Shown: piece by piece, positions 6,273 through 15,428 of the stretch | How positions within the stretch are numbered: the first letter of the stretch is position 1 | Layout of the letters: every line of letters starts with the position of its first letter | Origin: an uncultured beta proteobacterium | Lineage (GTDB): Bacteria; Pseudomonadota; Gammaproteobacteria; Burkholderiales; Burkholderiaceae | Direction: 5' to 3' | Length of the DNA stretch: 21,002 nt | NCBI GenBank assembly: GCA_903845455.1 | Contig: CAIMXN010000047.1 | Span: 1-21,002, forward strand | The notes under the pieces: generated by a model | The model's database searches: none | Seen by the model: only the letters and a program-made list of their open reading frames with translations | What the model was told of the DNA's origin: nothing | Program-made: the position numbers and the translations under genes

Positions 6273-8201
6273 TTAAGTACCCAAGTAGGCATGAATCACC
6301 TTCTCGTCTGCCTGAACTTCAGCTGGTTTACCTTCTGCAATCTTCTGACCGAAATCCAATACAGAAACGGTATCGCAGACTGACATCACCACGTCCATAT
6401 GGTGTTCAATCAAGATGAAGGTGATACCGCTATCGCGGATCTTACGAATAATACGCAAGAGTTCCTTAATATCTGGAGCGGTTAAGCCTGCTGCTGGTTC
6501 ATCCAACAAGAGCAGTTCTGGATCCAAAGCCAAAGCACGGGCAATTTCTAAAAGGCGTTGCTTACCATAAGGCAAGTTGCGCGCCTCTTCATTAGCCAAA
6601 TCTTCAAGACCCACAAATTTCAGGAGAGCCAAGGCACGAGCATGTGCTTCTGCCTCTTCTTGCTTGTAACGAGGCAAATGGAGGGCAATCTCAACAATAT
6701 TGGATTTAAAAGTATGGTGCAGACCAACCATAATATTTTGGATGGCCGTCATTTCACCAAAGAGTTGCACGTTTTGGAAGGTGCGCGCAATACCTGACAA
6801 AGCAATATCAGAAGATGTCTTACCTACAACGCTCTCGCCAGCATAAAGAACGGTACCAGCAGTCGGAATATAAATTCCAGTAAGCACGTTCATCATGGTG
6901 CTCTTACCAGAACCGTTCGGGCCAATCAAACCGTGAATAGTGCCACGCTTGATACTGAGGCTAACGTTATTCAGGGCTTTCAAGCCACCAAACTGCATTA
7001 AGACTGAATCAACGCTTAAGAGTTCAGCACCAATATTTTTGTTAGCAACGGCACTAATAAAGCTCACAGAATCATCGGCAGACTCAACTGCACCTCCACG
7101 AGTTGTTTTAGTTTTTCCAGAAATTAACTGGTAGAAGCCTTTTGCAAAACCCACGATACCGTTTTGTAAGTAGTAGACGACCAATAAAATCATGAAACCG
7201 AAAATACTGAGGCGCCAATCGGCAATACTATTGAGCCAGAATGAGAATATAGCTAAGCCGACAACACCAGTCAGGGGAATCGCCACACGTCTGAACGTGG
7301 TTACTTTTTTCGATAAGGCAATACTCGCACCAACCACCACCACTATTGCAATGATAGAAGCAACAATCCTAAATAAATTGATGTCATCTAGCAACTTAGG
7401 TAGTAATACGATAATGGCAGCGCCGATTGCAGCACCAAGACGAGATTTACGTCCACCCATGATGATGCCTAACAAGAAGAGGACAGCCAATTCATTGTTA
7501 TAGGTGTTTGGTGAAATGTATTGCTCTGAATAAGCATACAAACAACCTGCCAAGCCAGCAAAGCCAGCACTAATTACAAATGCAATCACCTTAAAGCGAT
7601 AAACAGAGACGCCCATACAATCACAAGCAATGGGACTATCACGCAAGGCTTCAAAAGCACGGCCCATTTGTGACTTTACAAAACGATCAACCACAATCAA
7701 GGCCAGAATCGTGATGGCAGCAACCACCCAGAAGAACTCGGCCTCAGTCATTGCCGCACCCATAAAACTAGGTTTAGATAACTTGATACCTAGAGGCCCC
7801 TCAGTCAACCAAGTCATTTCATTAATGAGGATCTGCGCAATCGTGCCGAATGCCAAGGTCACCATCGCCAAATAAGGTCCAATAACCTTAAGTGCTGGCA
7901 AGGCTAATATGCCTCCGAAAATCGCAGTTACCACGATTGATGCTGGAATGCTGGCCCAAATAGGTAAACCAAAATGGATGAACAACACACCTGCAGTGTA
8001 GGAACCAATTCCAAATAAGGCTGCATGCCCCAAAGAAACCTGTCCAATGTAACCAACGACGATATCCAAACCAAATAACAAAATGGTGTAAATCAGAATC
8101 GTTTCAGTTAAGTGTATGTAGTAAGGGTTATGAATAAATAAGGGCAAGCAAATAAGCGCACCAATTGCAACCAATAGAGGTATATGGGACTTCAATTTCA
8201 T
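6273..8201 (-). CDS. livM: Fused permease-ATPase (LivM-LivG) of a branched-chain amino-acid type ABC transporter
   Basis: This 642-residue protein joins two subunits that are usually separate. Residues 1-300 are a LivM permease: multiple helices, SLGHAALFGIGSY at 56-68, and the loop GRAFEALRDSPIACDCMGV at 180-198 that contacts the ATPase. An extra hydrophobic stretch follows at about 305-346, then a polar, basic linker (350-390). Residues about 392-642 are a full LivG ATPase: Walker A GPNGSGKS at 427-434, signature LPYGKQR at 543-549, Walker B LLLLDEPAAG at 563-572 and switch His600. The frame is open throughout and both halves keep their key residues, so it is a real fusion, not a broken pair. 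It starts two bases after livH ends. No separate livG is present in the operon. Confidence 0.93.
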   Translation of the reverse strand: MKLKSHIPLLVAIGALICLPLFIHNPYYIHLTETILIYTILLFGLDIVVGYIGQVSLGHAALFGIGSYTAGVLFIHFGLPIWASIPASIVVTAIFGGILALPALKVIGPYLAMVTLAFGTIAQILINEMTWLTEGPLGIKLSKPSFMGAAMTEAEFFWVVAAITILALIVVDRFVKSQMGRAFEALRDSPIACDCMGVSVYRFKVIAFVISAGFAGLAGCLYAYSEQYISPNTYNNELAVLFLLGIIMGGRKSRLGAAIGAAIIVLLPKLLDDINLFRIVASIIAIVVVVGASIALSKKVTTFRRVAIPLTGVVGLAIFSFWLNSIADWRLSIFGFMILLVVYYLQNGIVGFAKGFYQLISGKTKTTRGGAVESADDSVSFISAVANKNIGAELLSVDSVLMQFGGLKALNNVSLSIKRGTIHGLIGPNGSGKSTMMNVLTGIYIPTAGTVLYAGESVVGKTSSDIALSGIARTFQNVQLFGEMTAIQNIMVGLHHTFKSNIVEIALHLPRYKQEEAEAHARALALLKFVGLEDLANEEARNLPYGKQRLLEIARALALDPELLLLDEPAAGLTAPDIKELLRIIRKIRDSGITFILIEHHMDVVMSVCDTVSVLDFGQKIAEGKPAEVQADEKVIHAYLGT

Positions 8202-8203
8202 TA

Positions 8204-9082
8204 TTAAACTTTCTTAATCGCAGATTTGCCAAAGAGACCCGAAGGCTTATATGCCAGCACTATTAATAGCAGGATCAAACCTGGTACATCTTTATAGCCA
8301 GTAGAAATATAGAAGCCTGTAGCTGTCTCCACAATTCCTAAAATCAAACCACCCACAATAATTCCCATACCACTAGACAAGCCACCAATAATGGCCACGG
8401 CAAAAGCCTTCAGGCCCAAGGCTCCACCCATCGTTGCACCAGTTAATGTCAGCGGTGCAATCAATACACCAGCAAAAGCAGCGGTCAAGGAGGAGAGTGC
8501 ATAAGAGAAAGTAATAACAGCGCTGGTATTGATACCCATCAAACCAGCAGCGTCGCGATCATTTGCAGTGGCGACGACTGCTTTGCCGTAAATCGTTTTA
8601 CGGTTAAAAAATTCGACCAGCAACATCATTACTAAAGCGCCAACTACAACCAGAATTTCCATGGGCAGAATATTTGCACCCAAAAAAGTCATTGGCTCCA
8701 TAGGCAAAGGGGCTGGGAATGGCAATGCATCACGCCCCCAAATATTTTCAGCAACGTTCTTAAAAATGATGCCAAGGGCAATAGTCGACATAATCCAACC
8801 GAACTCAGACTTGATTTTGATCGCAGGGCGTACACCAATGAGTTCAACGAATCCACCTTGCAACATACCAAATAAACATACCACTGGGATCATGAGCCAA
8901 TAGTTCATTCCCAAAGTATCTACACAAGTAAGACCAACCAAGGCGCCCAACATCAAGGCCTCACCCTGACCAAAGTTCAAAGTGCCAGATGTGGAAAATG
9001 TCAGCTGAAAGCCAAACGCAATGACCGCATAGATCATGCCTACAGCAATACCGCTTGAAAGAATCTGTGCGAAAAGTTCCAT
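8204..9082 (-). CDS. livH: Branched-chain amino-acid type ABC transporter permease LivH
   Basis: The 292-residue inner-membrane protein has about eight helices and LivH hallmarks: TLNFGQGEALMLGALVG near 34-50, and GKAVVATANDRDAAGLMGINTSAVI at about 165-189, the cytoplasmic loop that docks the ATPase. The start has AAGGC about 8 bases upstream. It lies two bases from livM-livG and is separated from the receptor gene by a 146-base gap holding a hairpin. It forms the translocation pore with the permease half of the fusion. Confidence 0.92.
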   Translation of the reverse strand: MELFAQILSSGIAVGMIYAVIAFGFQLTFSTSGTLNFGQGEALMLGALVGLTCVDTLGMNYWLMIPVVCLFGMLQGGFVELIGVRPAIKIKSEFGWIMSTIALGIIFKNVAENIWGRDALPFPAPLPMEPMTFLGANILPMEILVVVGALVMMLLVEFFNRKTIYGKAVVATANDRDAAGLMGINTSAVITFSYALSSLTAAFAGVLIAPLTLTGATMGGALGLKAFAVAIIGGLSSGMGIIVGGLILGIVETATGFYISTGYKDVPGLILLLIVLAYKPSGLFGKSAIKKV

Positions 9083-9136
9083 GGTGTTGCCTTAAAAATA
9101 CTAAAACTGTTTTATTGAGGAATCCAACATTGTAAG

Positions 9137-9164
9137 CAAGACGCCGCTTTGGGGCGGCGTCTTG
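9137..9164 (-). terminator. Strong GC-rich stem-loop between receptor gene and livH
   Basis: An 11-bp perfect stem (CAAGACGCCGC / GCGGCGTCTTG) with a six-base loop sits between the receptor stop (9229) and the livH start (9082). There is no long U-tract on the minus strand, so it more likely attenuates transcription or protects the receptor mRNA end, giving more receptor than permease, than fully terminates. Confidence 0.6.
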
Positions 9165-9228
9165 TTATTTCTAATCATGCAGCACGGAATACATACTGAA
9201 ATCCGCCCGCCTGTTGCACTTAAATTGC

Positions 9229-10419
9229 TTACTTTTTCTTAGTGCCTTTAATTGCATCTTCAGCATTCAAGAACTCAACACGGCCATTCTCTACAACCCC
9301 CATCACTACATCTTTTGCCTCAATTGCTTCATGATCGGTTTTGCTAAACGGCTTGTTATAAGTCATCACGACGCCGTCAATGGGTGCATTTAAGCTCTCA
9401 AGAGCTGCCAAAATCTTTGGCCCCTCTGTGCCGCCAGCTTGCTTCATCGCTGCAGCCAAGATATATACCGAGTCATATCCTTGAGCCGCTGAAACCGGTG
9501 AAGCGATGATGCCATTCTTAGGTTTGAACTCTTTCAGGTAAGCATCCACAAATGCCTTACGCTTTGGAGTTGTAGCAGGCTGTTGAATGAAGGTTTCTGG
9601 CATTGTTGCACCATTACCATTTTTGCCAGAGGTATCAATAAAGCTAGCCATAGACAATGTCCAGCTACCGATCAATGGTTTCTTCCAGCCTAACTTACCC
9701 ATACCGTTAGCAATTTGCGCCAACTCTGGGCCAATCGCATAAGTCAAGACTACCTCTGCACCAGCATTCTTTGCCTTGAGCAATTGGGATGTCATATCAA
9801 CGTCACCGATATTGAATTTCTCAACAGCTACAGGAGTTACACCATAGGTTTTCAAAGCCTTTTCCATATCTTCACGACCAAGCTGGCCATAGTTTGTGGA
9901 GTCAGCCAAAATTGCCACTTTCTTCAAGCCGCGTTTTTCAACAGCCTCTTTAGCAATCATTGGCGCTTGAATATTGTCAGCAGCTGAAGTACGAACAATA
10001 TAGTTTTCTGGTGCATTTGGGAATTGATTGGTAATCAAAGAACCCGTCGCAACGTTATTGATCACTGGAATCTTAGCGTCTTGGAAAAAACGTTGGGAAG
10101 CCAAAGCAACACCAGTATTAATGTAGCCAAGAGCAGCAGTCACTTTTTCATTATTAATTAACTCTTGTGCAATTTGCACACCGCGTTCGTTTTTAGCTTC
10201 ATCATCGCGCTCAACCAAAACAATCATGTTGCCGTTAACACCGCCAGCAGCATTGATTTCTTTAGTAGCAAGACGTACACCATCACGCATACTCACACCC
10301 ATTGAGGATGAGCCGCCTGTGTAAGGGCCAATAACACCAACTTTGATATCGGCAGCGTATGCGCCCGATGCGAACATTGCAGTAGCAACTACCGCAAAAA
10401 TGTGACGACGGATATTCAT
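9229..10419 (-). CDS. Periplasmic solute receptor of branched-chain amino-acid/amide type (LivJ-like)
   Basis: The 396-residue protein starts at the ATG at 10419, chosen because GGAGA lies about 6 bases upstream and because it yields a proper signal peptide (MNIRRHIFAVV..., cleavage after AYA). A start nine codons further up (10446) is possible but would spoil this leader. The mature protein opens with DIKVGVIGPYTGGSSSMG, continues with LATKEINAAGGVNG and VERDDEAKNERG, and has the two-lobed Peripla_BP_6 architecture. It delivers ligand to LivH/LivMG/LivF. The bound compound is not evident: these receptors take amino acids, amides, urea or aromatic acids. Neighbouring GMC and EamA genes do not settle this. 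Confidence 0.9.
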   Translation of the reverse strand: MNIRRHIFAVVATAMFASGAYAADIKVGVIGPYTGGSSSMGVSMRDGVRLATKEINAAGGVNGNMIVLVERDDEAKNERGVQIAQELINNEKVTAALGYINTGVALASQRFFQDAKIPVINNVATGSLITNQFPNAPENYIVRTSAADNIQAPMIAKEAVEKRGLKKVAILADSTNYGQLGREDMEKALKTYGVTPVAVEKFNIGDVDMTSQLLKAKNAGAEVVLTYAIGPELAQIANGMGKLGWKKPLIGSWTLSMASFIDTSGKNGNGATMPETFIQQPATTPKRKAFVDAYLKEFKPKNGIIASPVSAAQGYDSVYILAAAMKQAGGTEGPKILAALESLNAPIDGVVMTYNKPFSKTDHEAIEAKDVVMGVVENGRVEFLNAEDAIKGTKKK

Positions 10420-10554
10420 AAAGTCTCCATGACTAAAGTTACTCATTAAATAAATGCTTTTTTATTGGTAATACTTGCAACGAATAGCTATCTTACTGTT
10501 AATGCAGTGGCAAAAAAAGGGTTTTGTATTAGGGTTTTACATTAGCCATAAGCC

Positions 10555-11469
10555 TTAAGGGGCATACCTTCTTAGCCTGCCTTCAATCGTTGGCCAGAAT
10601 AAATTGACAACTAGGCCAGCAATCACCAGTCCGGCAGCGACAATCTTCCAGGCTGGCAATGGCTCGCTTAAAAAGAAGGCAGATGCTCCCATCCCAAAAA
10701 TGGGTACCAATAATGGTGCAGGCGCTACTACGGCTGCAGGGTGCTTAGAGAGCAACCAACCCCACGCAGCATAACCAAACAAGGTATTTCCCCAGGATTG
10801 CCACAAGACGCCCGCCCATGCGCCTAGGGATGCAGAGGCAATGCTGCCCTGTATTTGCGTCCAACCACCCTCGAAAACCAAGGAAAGCAACAGCAGAGGT
10901 GGGATTGAGAAAGCGCTTGCCCAGACTACATAAGAGAGCATATTGATATTGCCAGCCTGACGGCTCACCGTATTGGCAGCGCCCCAAGAAAGTCCAGCAA
11001 ATACCACGAGGGCCAAGCCCAGAAAGGTTGTGGTCGCATCTGTGTGCAGTGCAATAATTAGTAAACCAACCATGGCTACCATCAAAGAAACTACTTGATA
11101 CAAGCGAAGACGTTCTTTAGCAAAAAACATGGCAAAGCCAACTGTAAAAAATACTTGGGTCTGCACAACTAAGGAGGCTAAACCTGGTGAAATTTGACTA
11201 TTGACAGCGTAATACATCACCCCAAACTGCCCCAATCCGGTCATCAAGCCATAACAGCACAAATTCCAAAAAGAGGCTTTTGGCCTGGGCATAAAGAAAG
11301 CCATAGGCAATAAGGCAAAAATATACCGCAATGCAGCAAGTAAAAATGGGGGGAAGACTCCCAAACAATTTTTAATCACAACAAAATTGGTGCCCCATAC
11401 CGCTACGATTGCTAAAGCCAATAACAGATGACTGAGAGGTAAATGCGGATTTTTATGGGGACTATGCAC
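10555..11469 (-). CDS. EamA (DMT superfamily) transporter
   Basis: The 304-residue inner-membrane protein has about ten helices in two EamA repeats. The first begins near ALAIVAVWGTNFVVIK (residues 18-33) with PPFLLAALRYIFALLPM. The second begins near FLGLALVVFAGLSWGAANTVSRQAG (about 149-173) and ends at LVVNLF. Family members such as YdcZ/RhaT/EamA kin export amino acids or other metabolites. The GTG start at 11469 overlaps the end of the upstream dehydrogenase by 8 bases, implying translational coupling, so the two may deal with the same metabolite. A fairly short positive tail (EGRLRRYAP) follows the last helix. Substrate unknown. Confidence 0.88.
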   Translation of the reverse strand: MHSPHKNPHLPLSHLLLALAIVAVWGTNFVVIKNCLGVFPPFLLAALRYIFALLPMAFFMPRPKASFWNLCCYGLMTGLGQFGVMYYAVNSQISPGLASLVVQTQVFFTVGFAMFFAKERLRLYQVVSLMVAMVGLLIIALHTDATTTFLGLALVVFAGLSWGAANTVSRQAGNINMLSYVVWASAFSIPPLLLLSLVFEGGWTQIQGSIASASLGAWAGVLWQSWGNTLFGYAAWGWLLSKHPAAVVAPAPLLVPIFGMGASAFFLSEPLPAWKIVAAGLVIAGLVVNLFWPTIEGRLRRYAP

Positions 11470-13096
11470 CAGTGAGCAATTCGGCTACGCGTTGGGCAAT
11501 CATCATCGTGGGTGCTGCAGTATTACCAGAAGTAATTGTCGGCATTGCAGAAGCATCCACTACACGTAGATGATGAATGCCCCTCACGCGCAACTCAGAA
11601 TCTAATACCGCCATCGGATCTTCAGCACGACCCATTTTGCAAGTCCCTACAGGATGAAAGATAGTAGTACCAATATCACCTGCAGCTTTGATAAGCTCTT
11701 CATCACTTTGATATTGTTTCCCTGGTTTGTATTCGTCAGGCAGATAAGGCTGCAAAGCAGCACTTTCAACAATCTTGCGAGTCAGTCGCAAAGACTCTAC
11801 AGCGACCTTGCGATCCTCTTCTGTAGATAAATAATTTGGACTAATCAGCGGAGGTGCTTCAGGATCGATGGAATGAATGTGCACACTGCCACGAGAGGTC
11901 GGACGTACATTGCATACGCTAGCGGTAAAAGCATTGAAGGAATGCAAATCCTCACCAAACTTTTCTAAAGAGAGTGGTTGTACGTGATATTCCAAGTTAG
12001 CGCTCTTTTGCTCTGAAGAGCTATACGCAAATGCACCCAACTGTGATGGTGCCATCGACATGGGGCCAGAACGTTTCAATAAATACTCAAGACCAATCAT
12101 CATCTTGCCAAATAAAGTGTTGGCGGTAGTATTCAGTGTCTTGATACCATTCACTTTATAGATCATGCGCAGTTGTAAATGGTCTTGTAAGTTTTCACCA
12201 ACCCCTGGTAAATCAGCCATCACAGAGATGCCAAGCTTTTCTAAATGGGCTGCAGCACCAACACCTGAGCGCTCTAAGATTTGTACACTACCGATAGAGC
12301 CCGCAGTCAATAACACTTCACCGCCTTGATCAACGGCACACAAGGCCTCAGATGCAAGACCATCTTCAAGATACTCAACACCGTAGCAACGTTTACTGAG
12401 TGGATCAATCTTGAGCTTGGTCACCATTGCCTCAGTAATCACGGTGAGGTTACTACGCTTCCTGGCATCGCTCAAGAATGCTTTAGCAGTATTCAGACGC
12501 CAACCAGCACGTTGGCTCACATCAAAATAGCCCACACCAAAGTTATCGCCACAATTAAAGTCATCTGATGCAGGAATGCCAGCCTCGACTGCTGCTTGCC
12601 TAAATACATCCATGATGGGCCAACGTAAACGTTGTTTAGAAACAGTCCACTCACCACCCTTGCCATGCCACTCATTAGCAGTGCCGTGGTAATCCTCAAA
12701 TTGCTTGTAACGCTTGAGGGAATTTTTCCAAGACCAAGCTGCGTCGCCAGTGGCGGTAACCCAAGAGTCATAGTCGCCAGCTTGGCCACGCATATAAATC
12801 ATGCCGTTAATTGATGAGCATCCACCTAGCACCCTACCTCGGGGGTAAAGCAGTGATCGGCCGTTTAAACCTGCTTCATTACCAGTTCGGAAGCGCCAAT
12901 CGGCTCGAGGGTTATCAATGCAATACAAATAACCCACCGGAATATGAATCCAAATGTAGTTATCGTTCTTACCCGCCTCAATCAATAGCACCCGCTTATG
13001 AGGATTTTCTGTCAAGCGCTTAGCCAGCAAACATCCTGCGCTGCCCGCCCCAATGATGATGTAGTCGTAGGTATTGCTTTGGCTTACTTGAGTCAT
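11462..13096 (-). CDS. GMC-family FAD-dependent dehydrogenase (choline/alcohol dehydrogenase-like)
   Basis: GMC oxidoreductases oxidise primary alcohols with FAD. Counting from the ATG at 13096 (544 residues), the Rossmann motif GAGSAG is at 16-21, followed by GMC signature 1 (RGRVLGGCSSINGMIYMRG), signature 2 (GSIGSVQILERSGVG), and the C-terminal active-site region with HPVGTCKMG and SGNTAAPTMM, whose His and Asn are the expected catalytic pair. There is no signal peptide, so it is probably cytosolic or membrane-associated. An alternative TTG start at 13144 has a better ribosome site (GAGAGG) and would add 16 residues before the conserved fold. The choice is unsettled. BetA-like choline dehydrogenase is one option, but a general alcohol dehydrogenase is as likely, since no betaine genes are nearby. 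Confidence 0.9.
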   Translation of the reverse strand: MTQVSQSNTYDYIIIGAGSAGCLLAKRLTENPHKRVLLIEAGKNDNYIWIHIPVGYLYCIDNPRADWRFRTGNEAGLNGRSLLYPRGRVLGGCSSINGMIYMRGQAGDYDSWVTATGDAAWSWKNSLKRYKQFEDYHGTANEWHGKGGEWTVSKQRLRWPIMDVFRQAAVEAGIPASDDFNCGDNFGVGYFDVSQRAGWRLNTAKAFLSDARKRSNLTVITEAMVTKLKIDPLSKRCYGVEYLEDGLASEALCAVDQGGEVLLTAGSIGSVQILERSGVGAAAHLEKLGISVMADLPGVGENLQDHLQLRMIYKVNGIKTLNTTANTLFGKMMIGLEYLLKRSGPMSMAPSQLGAFAYSSSEQKSANLEYHVQPLSLEKFGEDLHSFNAFTASVCNVRPTSRGSVHIHSIDPEAPPLISPNYLSTEEDRKVAVESLRLTRKIVESAALQPYLPDEYKPGKQYQSDEELIKAAGDIGTTIFHPVGTCKMGRAEDPMAVLDSELRVRGIHHLRVVDASAMPTITSGNTAAPTMMIAQRVAELLTGA

Positions 13097-13211
13097 GTCT
13101 TTATTTTTACGAATATCTATATATTGCACCCTATTATTTACCAACTTTTCCTCTCTTGAAGAAATTTGGCAATTAGGCTAGAAACTATCAATACCCGTCT
13201 AAAATAAACCC

Positions 13212-13739
13212 ATGCACGTCAATGAAAAGAATCGTACCCCCAAGAAGGAAGACCCCGATGCGGGGCCAAGCAAGTCTGAGCTAAAGCGCCAAATGACTGA
13301 GCGCCAAAAGTTGGCAGAAGTACTGGCCGCACTCAGTAGCGATGGGCTCAAAAGCATCCCGATGGATGAGGCTATCAAGACTGCTATTGCGGAAACGCCC
13401 AAGATTAAGAGTTTTGAGGCGATTCGTCGCCATAAACAATACTTAGGCAAACTCATGCGCTTTTTAAATGAAGAAGAGTTAGAGACGATTCAGAAACGCT
13501 TAGACGCCATTCAAGGGGTCAGCAAGGCCGAAACTGCCAAACTCCACTTTCTAGAAAACTATCGTGATAAGTTAGTAAGCAATGATGAGGCCTTTACCAA
13601 ACTCATTGAGCAGTTTCCTGACATGGACATTCAGAATATGCGCACGCTCATTCGCAATGCCCGTAGAGAAAAAGAGCAAAACAAACCACCTAAGGCCTAT
13701 CGAGAAATTTTTCGCGTCTTAAAAGATTTGGGGTTGTAA
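13212..13739 (+). CDS. darP: Ribosome maturation factor DarP (YjgA/DUF615)
   Basis: The 175-residue, highly charged protein matches the YjgA/DUF615 family along its length: PSKSELKRQMTERQKLAEVLAALS at about 18-41, then AIRRHKQYLGKLMR (70-83), and the C-terminal FPDMDIQNMRTLIRNARREKEQNKPPKAYREIFRVLK. E. coli DarP (183 residues) acts in late assembly of the 50S ribosomal subunit, near the peptidyl-transferase centre. No signal peptide or membrane helix. There is no clear ribosome site before the ATG. It is divergent from the GMC gene and convergent with the acyltransferase, its stop lying four bases from theirs, so it is likely expressed alone. Confidence 0.93.
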   Translation: MHVNEKNRTPKKEDPDAGPSKSELKRQMTERQKLAEVLAALSSDGLKSIPMDEAIKTAIAETPKIKSFEAIRRHKQYLGKLMRFLNEEELETIQKRLDAIQGVSKAETAKLHFLENYRDKLVSNDEAFTKLIEQFPDMDIQNMRTLIRNARREKEQNKPPKAYREIFRVLKDLGL

Positions 13740-13742
13740 CAA

Positions 13743-14807
13743 TTACAGCTTGAAGTGACGCGATGGCACTTCCACTAAACGATATAAATAATTTGCCGCA
13801 ATCCAACTGGCTGCCAAAGCAAGCAACATCATTGCTAGCGCTAGCATGCCATTATGTTGCTGGTTCATACCCCAAGCAATATAAATTGTATTGGCCAGCA
13901 AGATAGAAGAGAAGTGCAGTAAAAAAGCGCAATACGATCTTCGACTTCCCCACAAAATGGCATTGACTACTTTATGAGGCTTGATATGTTTCTGGTCTTT
14001 ATAGGCATAGTCACCCCAGAGTATTAATATAAGCGCCACTAGGTAGGCCAAAATATTTCTGATCCAGAGCTGATGAAAGCTCGCGGCCAAAATGACTAAA
14101 CCAATGAGTGCGATAAAAAGTGTTGCTAGGCGATTGACTGTTGGATCAGAATAATTTTTTGCCAACTGCGCCAATACTCCTAAGCCATAAGAGCCTATAA
14201 AGTAAATGAAGTAATTGTCATAATCGCTCAAGCGATTGAAATACAGCAATGAAGCCACGATCAACATCGTAGAAACCCAGATCAAAGATCGAAAGCTAGG
14301 GAACACTCCCAACATGATGGCGAGCACTGCGTAGAGTTGCCAATCAATCGCCACATACCAAGCGCCGGCAGAAATCGAATCTAAACCTAGGACGCCTTGC
14401 AAAAAGAATAGGTGTGCTAAAAACTGACCCAAGGTTTCTGATTCACCAACAAATTCATCTTGTACCCAGAACCGGGCTACCCAGGCACAAACAAGCGTCA
14501 CCAGCAAGGCAACGACATATGGAGCGCAGAGTCGTAAGTAACGATTCAAAATCAGTTTGAGTGCCGTGCGTGGATTTTGAATATCCCGTGTATGCGTCAA
14601 AGATTGGGCGGCTAAGTAACCACCCATCACTAAGAATATTTGTACCGCATAGCGCCCATACTCAAATAAGCAAGTCATTACTTGAGGTAATAATAGTCGC
14701 GCATCTTCCGCCATCTGCCCGTAACTAGAGAGATGATGAAGAATGATTAATGAGGCAGCAAAAGCCTTTAAAAAATCAATGAGTAAAAAATGGTTTTTTG
14801 ACTGCAA
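13743..14807 (-). CDS. Acyltransferase-3 family membrane protein (OafA/YrhL-like)
   Basis: The 354-residue inner-membrane protein has about ten helices and the family opening (LLIDFLKAFAASLIILHHLS), with the conserved catalytic-type histidines at 24-25. FLVMGGYLAAQSL and NRYLRLCAPYVVALL follow as in other members. These proteins usually transfer acetyl or other acyl groups to surface sugars, peptidoglycan or exported metabolites. The only usable start near the conserved N-terminus is TTG at 14807, directly preceded by an in-frame TGA. It begins 21 bases after the cytochrome c stop, so it may be cotranscribed with the dehydrogenase pair. The acceptor is unknown. Confidence 0.88.
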   Translation of the reverse strand: MQSKNHFLLIDFLKAFAASLIILHHLSSYGQMAEDARLLLPQVMTCLFEYGRYAVQIFLVMGGYLAAQSLTHTRDIQNPRTALKLILNRYLRLCAPYVVALLVTLVCAWVARFWVQDEFVGESETLGQFLAHLFFLQGVLGLDSISAGAWYVAIDWQLYAVLAIMLGVFPSFRSLIWVSTMLIVASLLYFNRLSDYDNYFIYFIGSYGLGVLAQLAKNYSDPTVNRLATLFIALIGLVILAASFHQLWIRNILAYLVALILILWGDYAYKDQKHIKPHKVVNAILWGSRRSYCAFLLHFSSILLANTIYIAWGMNQQHNGMLALAMMLLALAASWIAANYLYRLVEVPSRHFKL

Positions 14808-14828
14808 TCAAGCGACTTAAGTAAGAAA

Positions 14829-15428
14829 CTAATTGAGGGATGCAGCGTAGGCGGCCAGTGATTCTACATCCTCATCACTCAAACTGCGAGCGGCACTGCC
14901 CATAGTGCCATCCATATCGATACGGGCACCAGAGCGGATATTTTTTAATTGGGTTGTGACATATTCAGGCGATTGGCCAGCTAAGCGTGCAATGTGCTTT
15001 TGCCCCTGTAATTGGGGTCCATGACAAGAATTGCAATATTGAGTATTCGCAATTTGCTGACCCTTAGCTATCTTATCGGCATTACCAGACTTGGCTGGTG
15101 GCGGTGGCAATGCTGAGTAGTAAGCAGCAATATCTCGCATATCCTGATCGCTTAAGACCATAGTGATTGCTTCCATCCCCCCACCCTTACGTTGCTGACC
15201 CCGAAACTGAATCAACTGATAGGTAATGGATAAAGGCGGCTGGGCTGCTAGATTCGGAATATCAGATGAGATAGCAAGACCGTTTTCACTATGGCAAACA
15301 AAACACGTTTGCGCTTTAGCTTTTCCAGCAATGGGGTCAGGTGGAGCGGCATTCACCACCACACTCACTAAAAGAGCATTAAAAAAGGCCACCACGAGGA
15401 TGGCCTTCGTTTCAAACATCAACTTCAT
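14829..15428 (-). CDS. Periplasmic diheme cytochrome c (c4-like)
   Basis: The 199-residue protein has a signal peptide (cleavage near VNA, residue 27) and two c-type heme domains with CFVCH at 42-46 and CNSCH at 132-136. Likely sixth ligands are Met85 or Met90 in the first and Met176 in the second. Length and the paired domain plan match cytochrome c4. It overlaps the upstream dehydrogenase gene by ATGA, so it is most simply the electron acceptor of that enzyme, handing electrons on to a terminal oxidase. Confidence 0.92.
   Translation of the reverse strand: MKLMFETKAILVVAFFNALLVSVVVNAAPPDPIAGKAKAQTCFVCHSENGLAISSDIPNLAAQPPLSITYQLIQFRGQQRKGGGMEAITMVLSDQDMRDIAAYYSALPPPPAKSGNADKIAKGQQIANTQYCNSCHGPQLQGQKHIARLAGQSPEYVTTQLKNIRSGARIDMDGTMGSAARSLSDEDVESLAAYAASLN

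Noticed and set aside
11462..13144. Naming the GMC dehydrogenase betA
   Set aside because: GMC members cannot be told apart by the motifs seen, and no betaine aldehyde dehydrogenase or choline transporter lies nearby.
14737..14760. A GAAGAATGATTAATG stretch similar to a Fur box
   Set aside because: It lies inside the acyltransferase coding sequence, and its right arm does not match.
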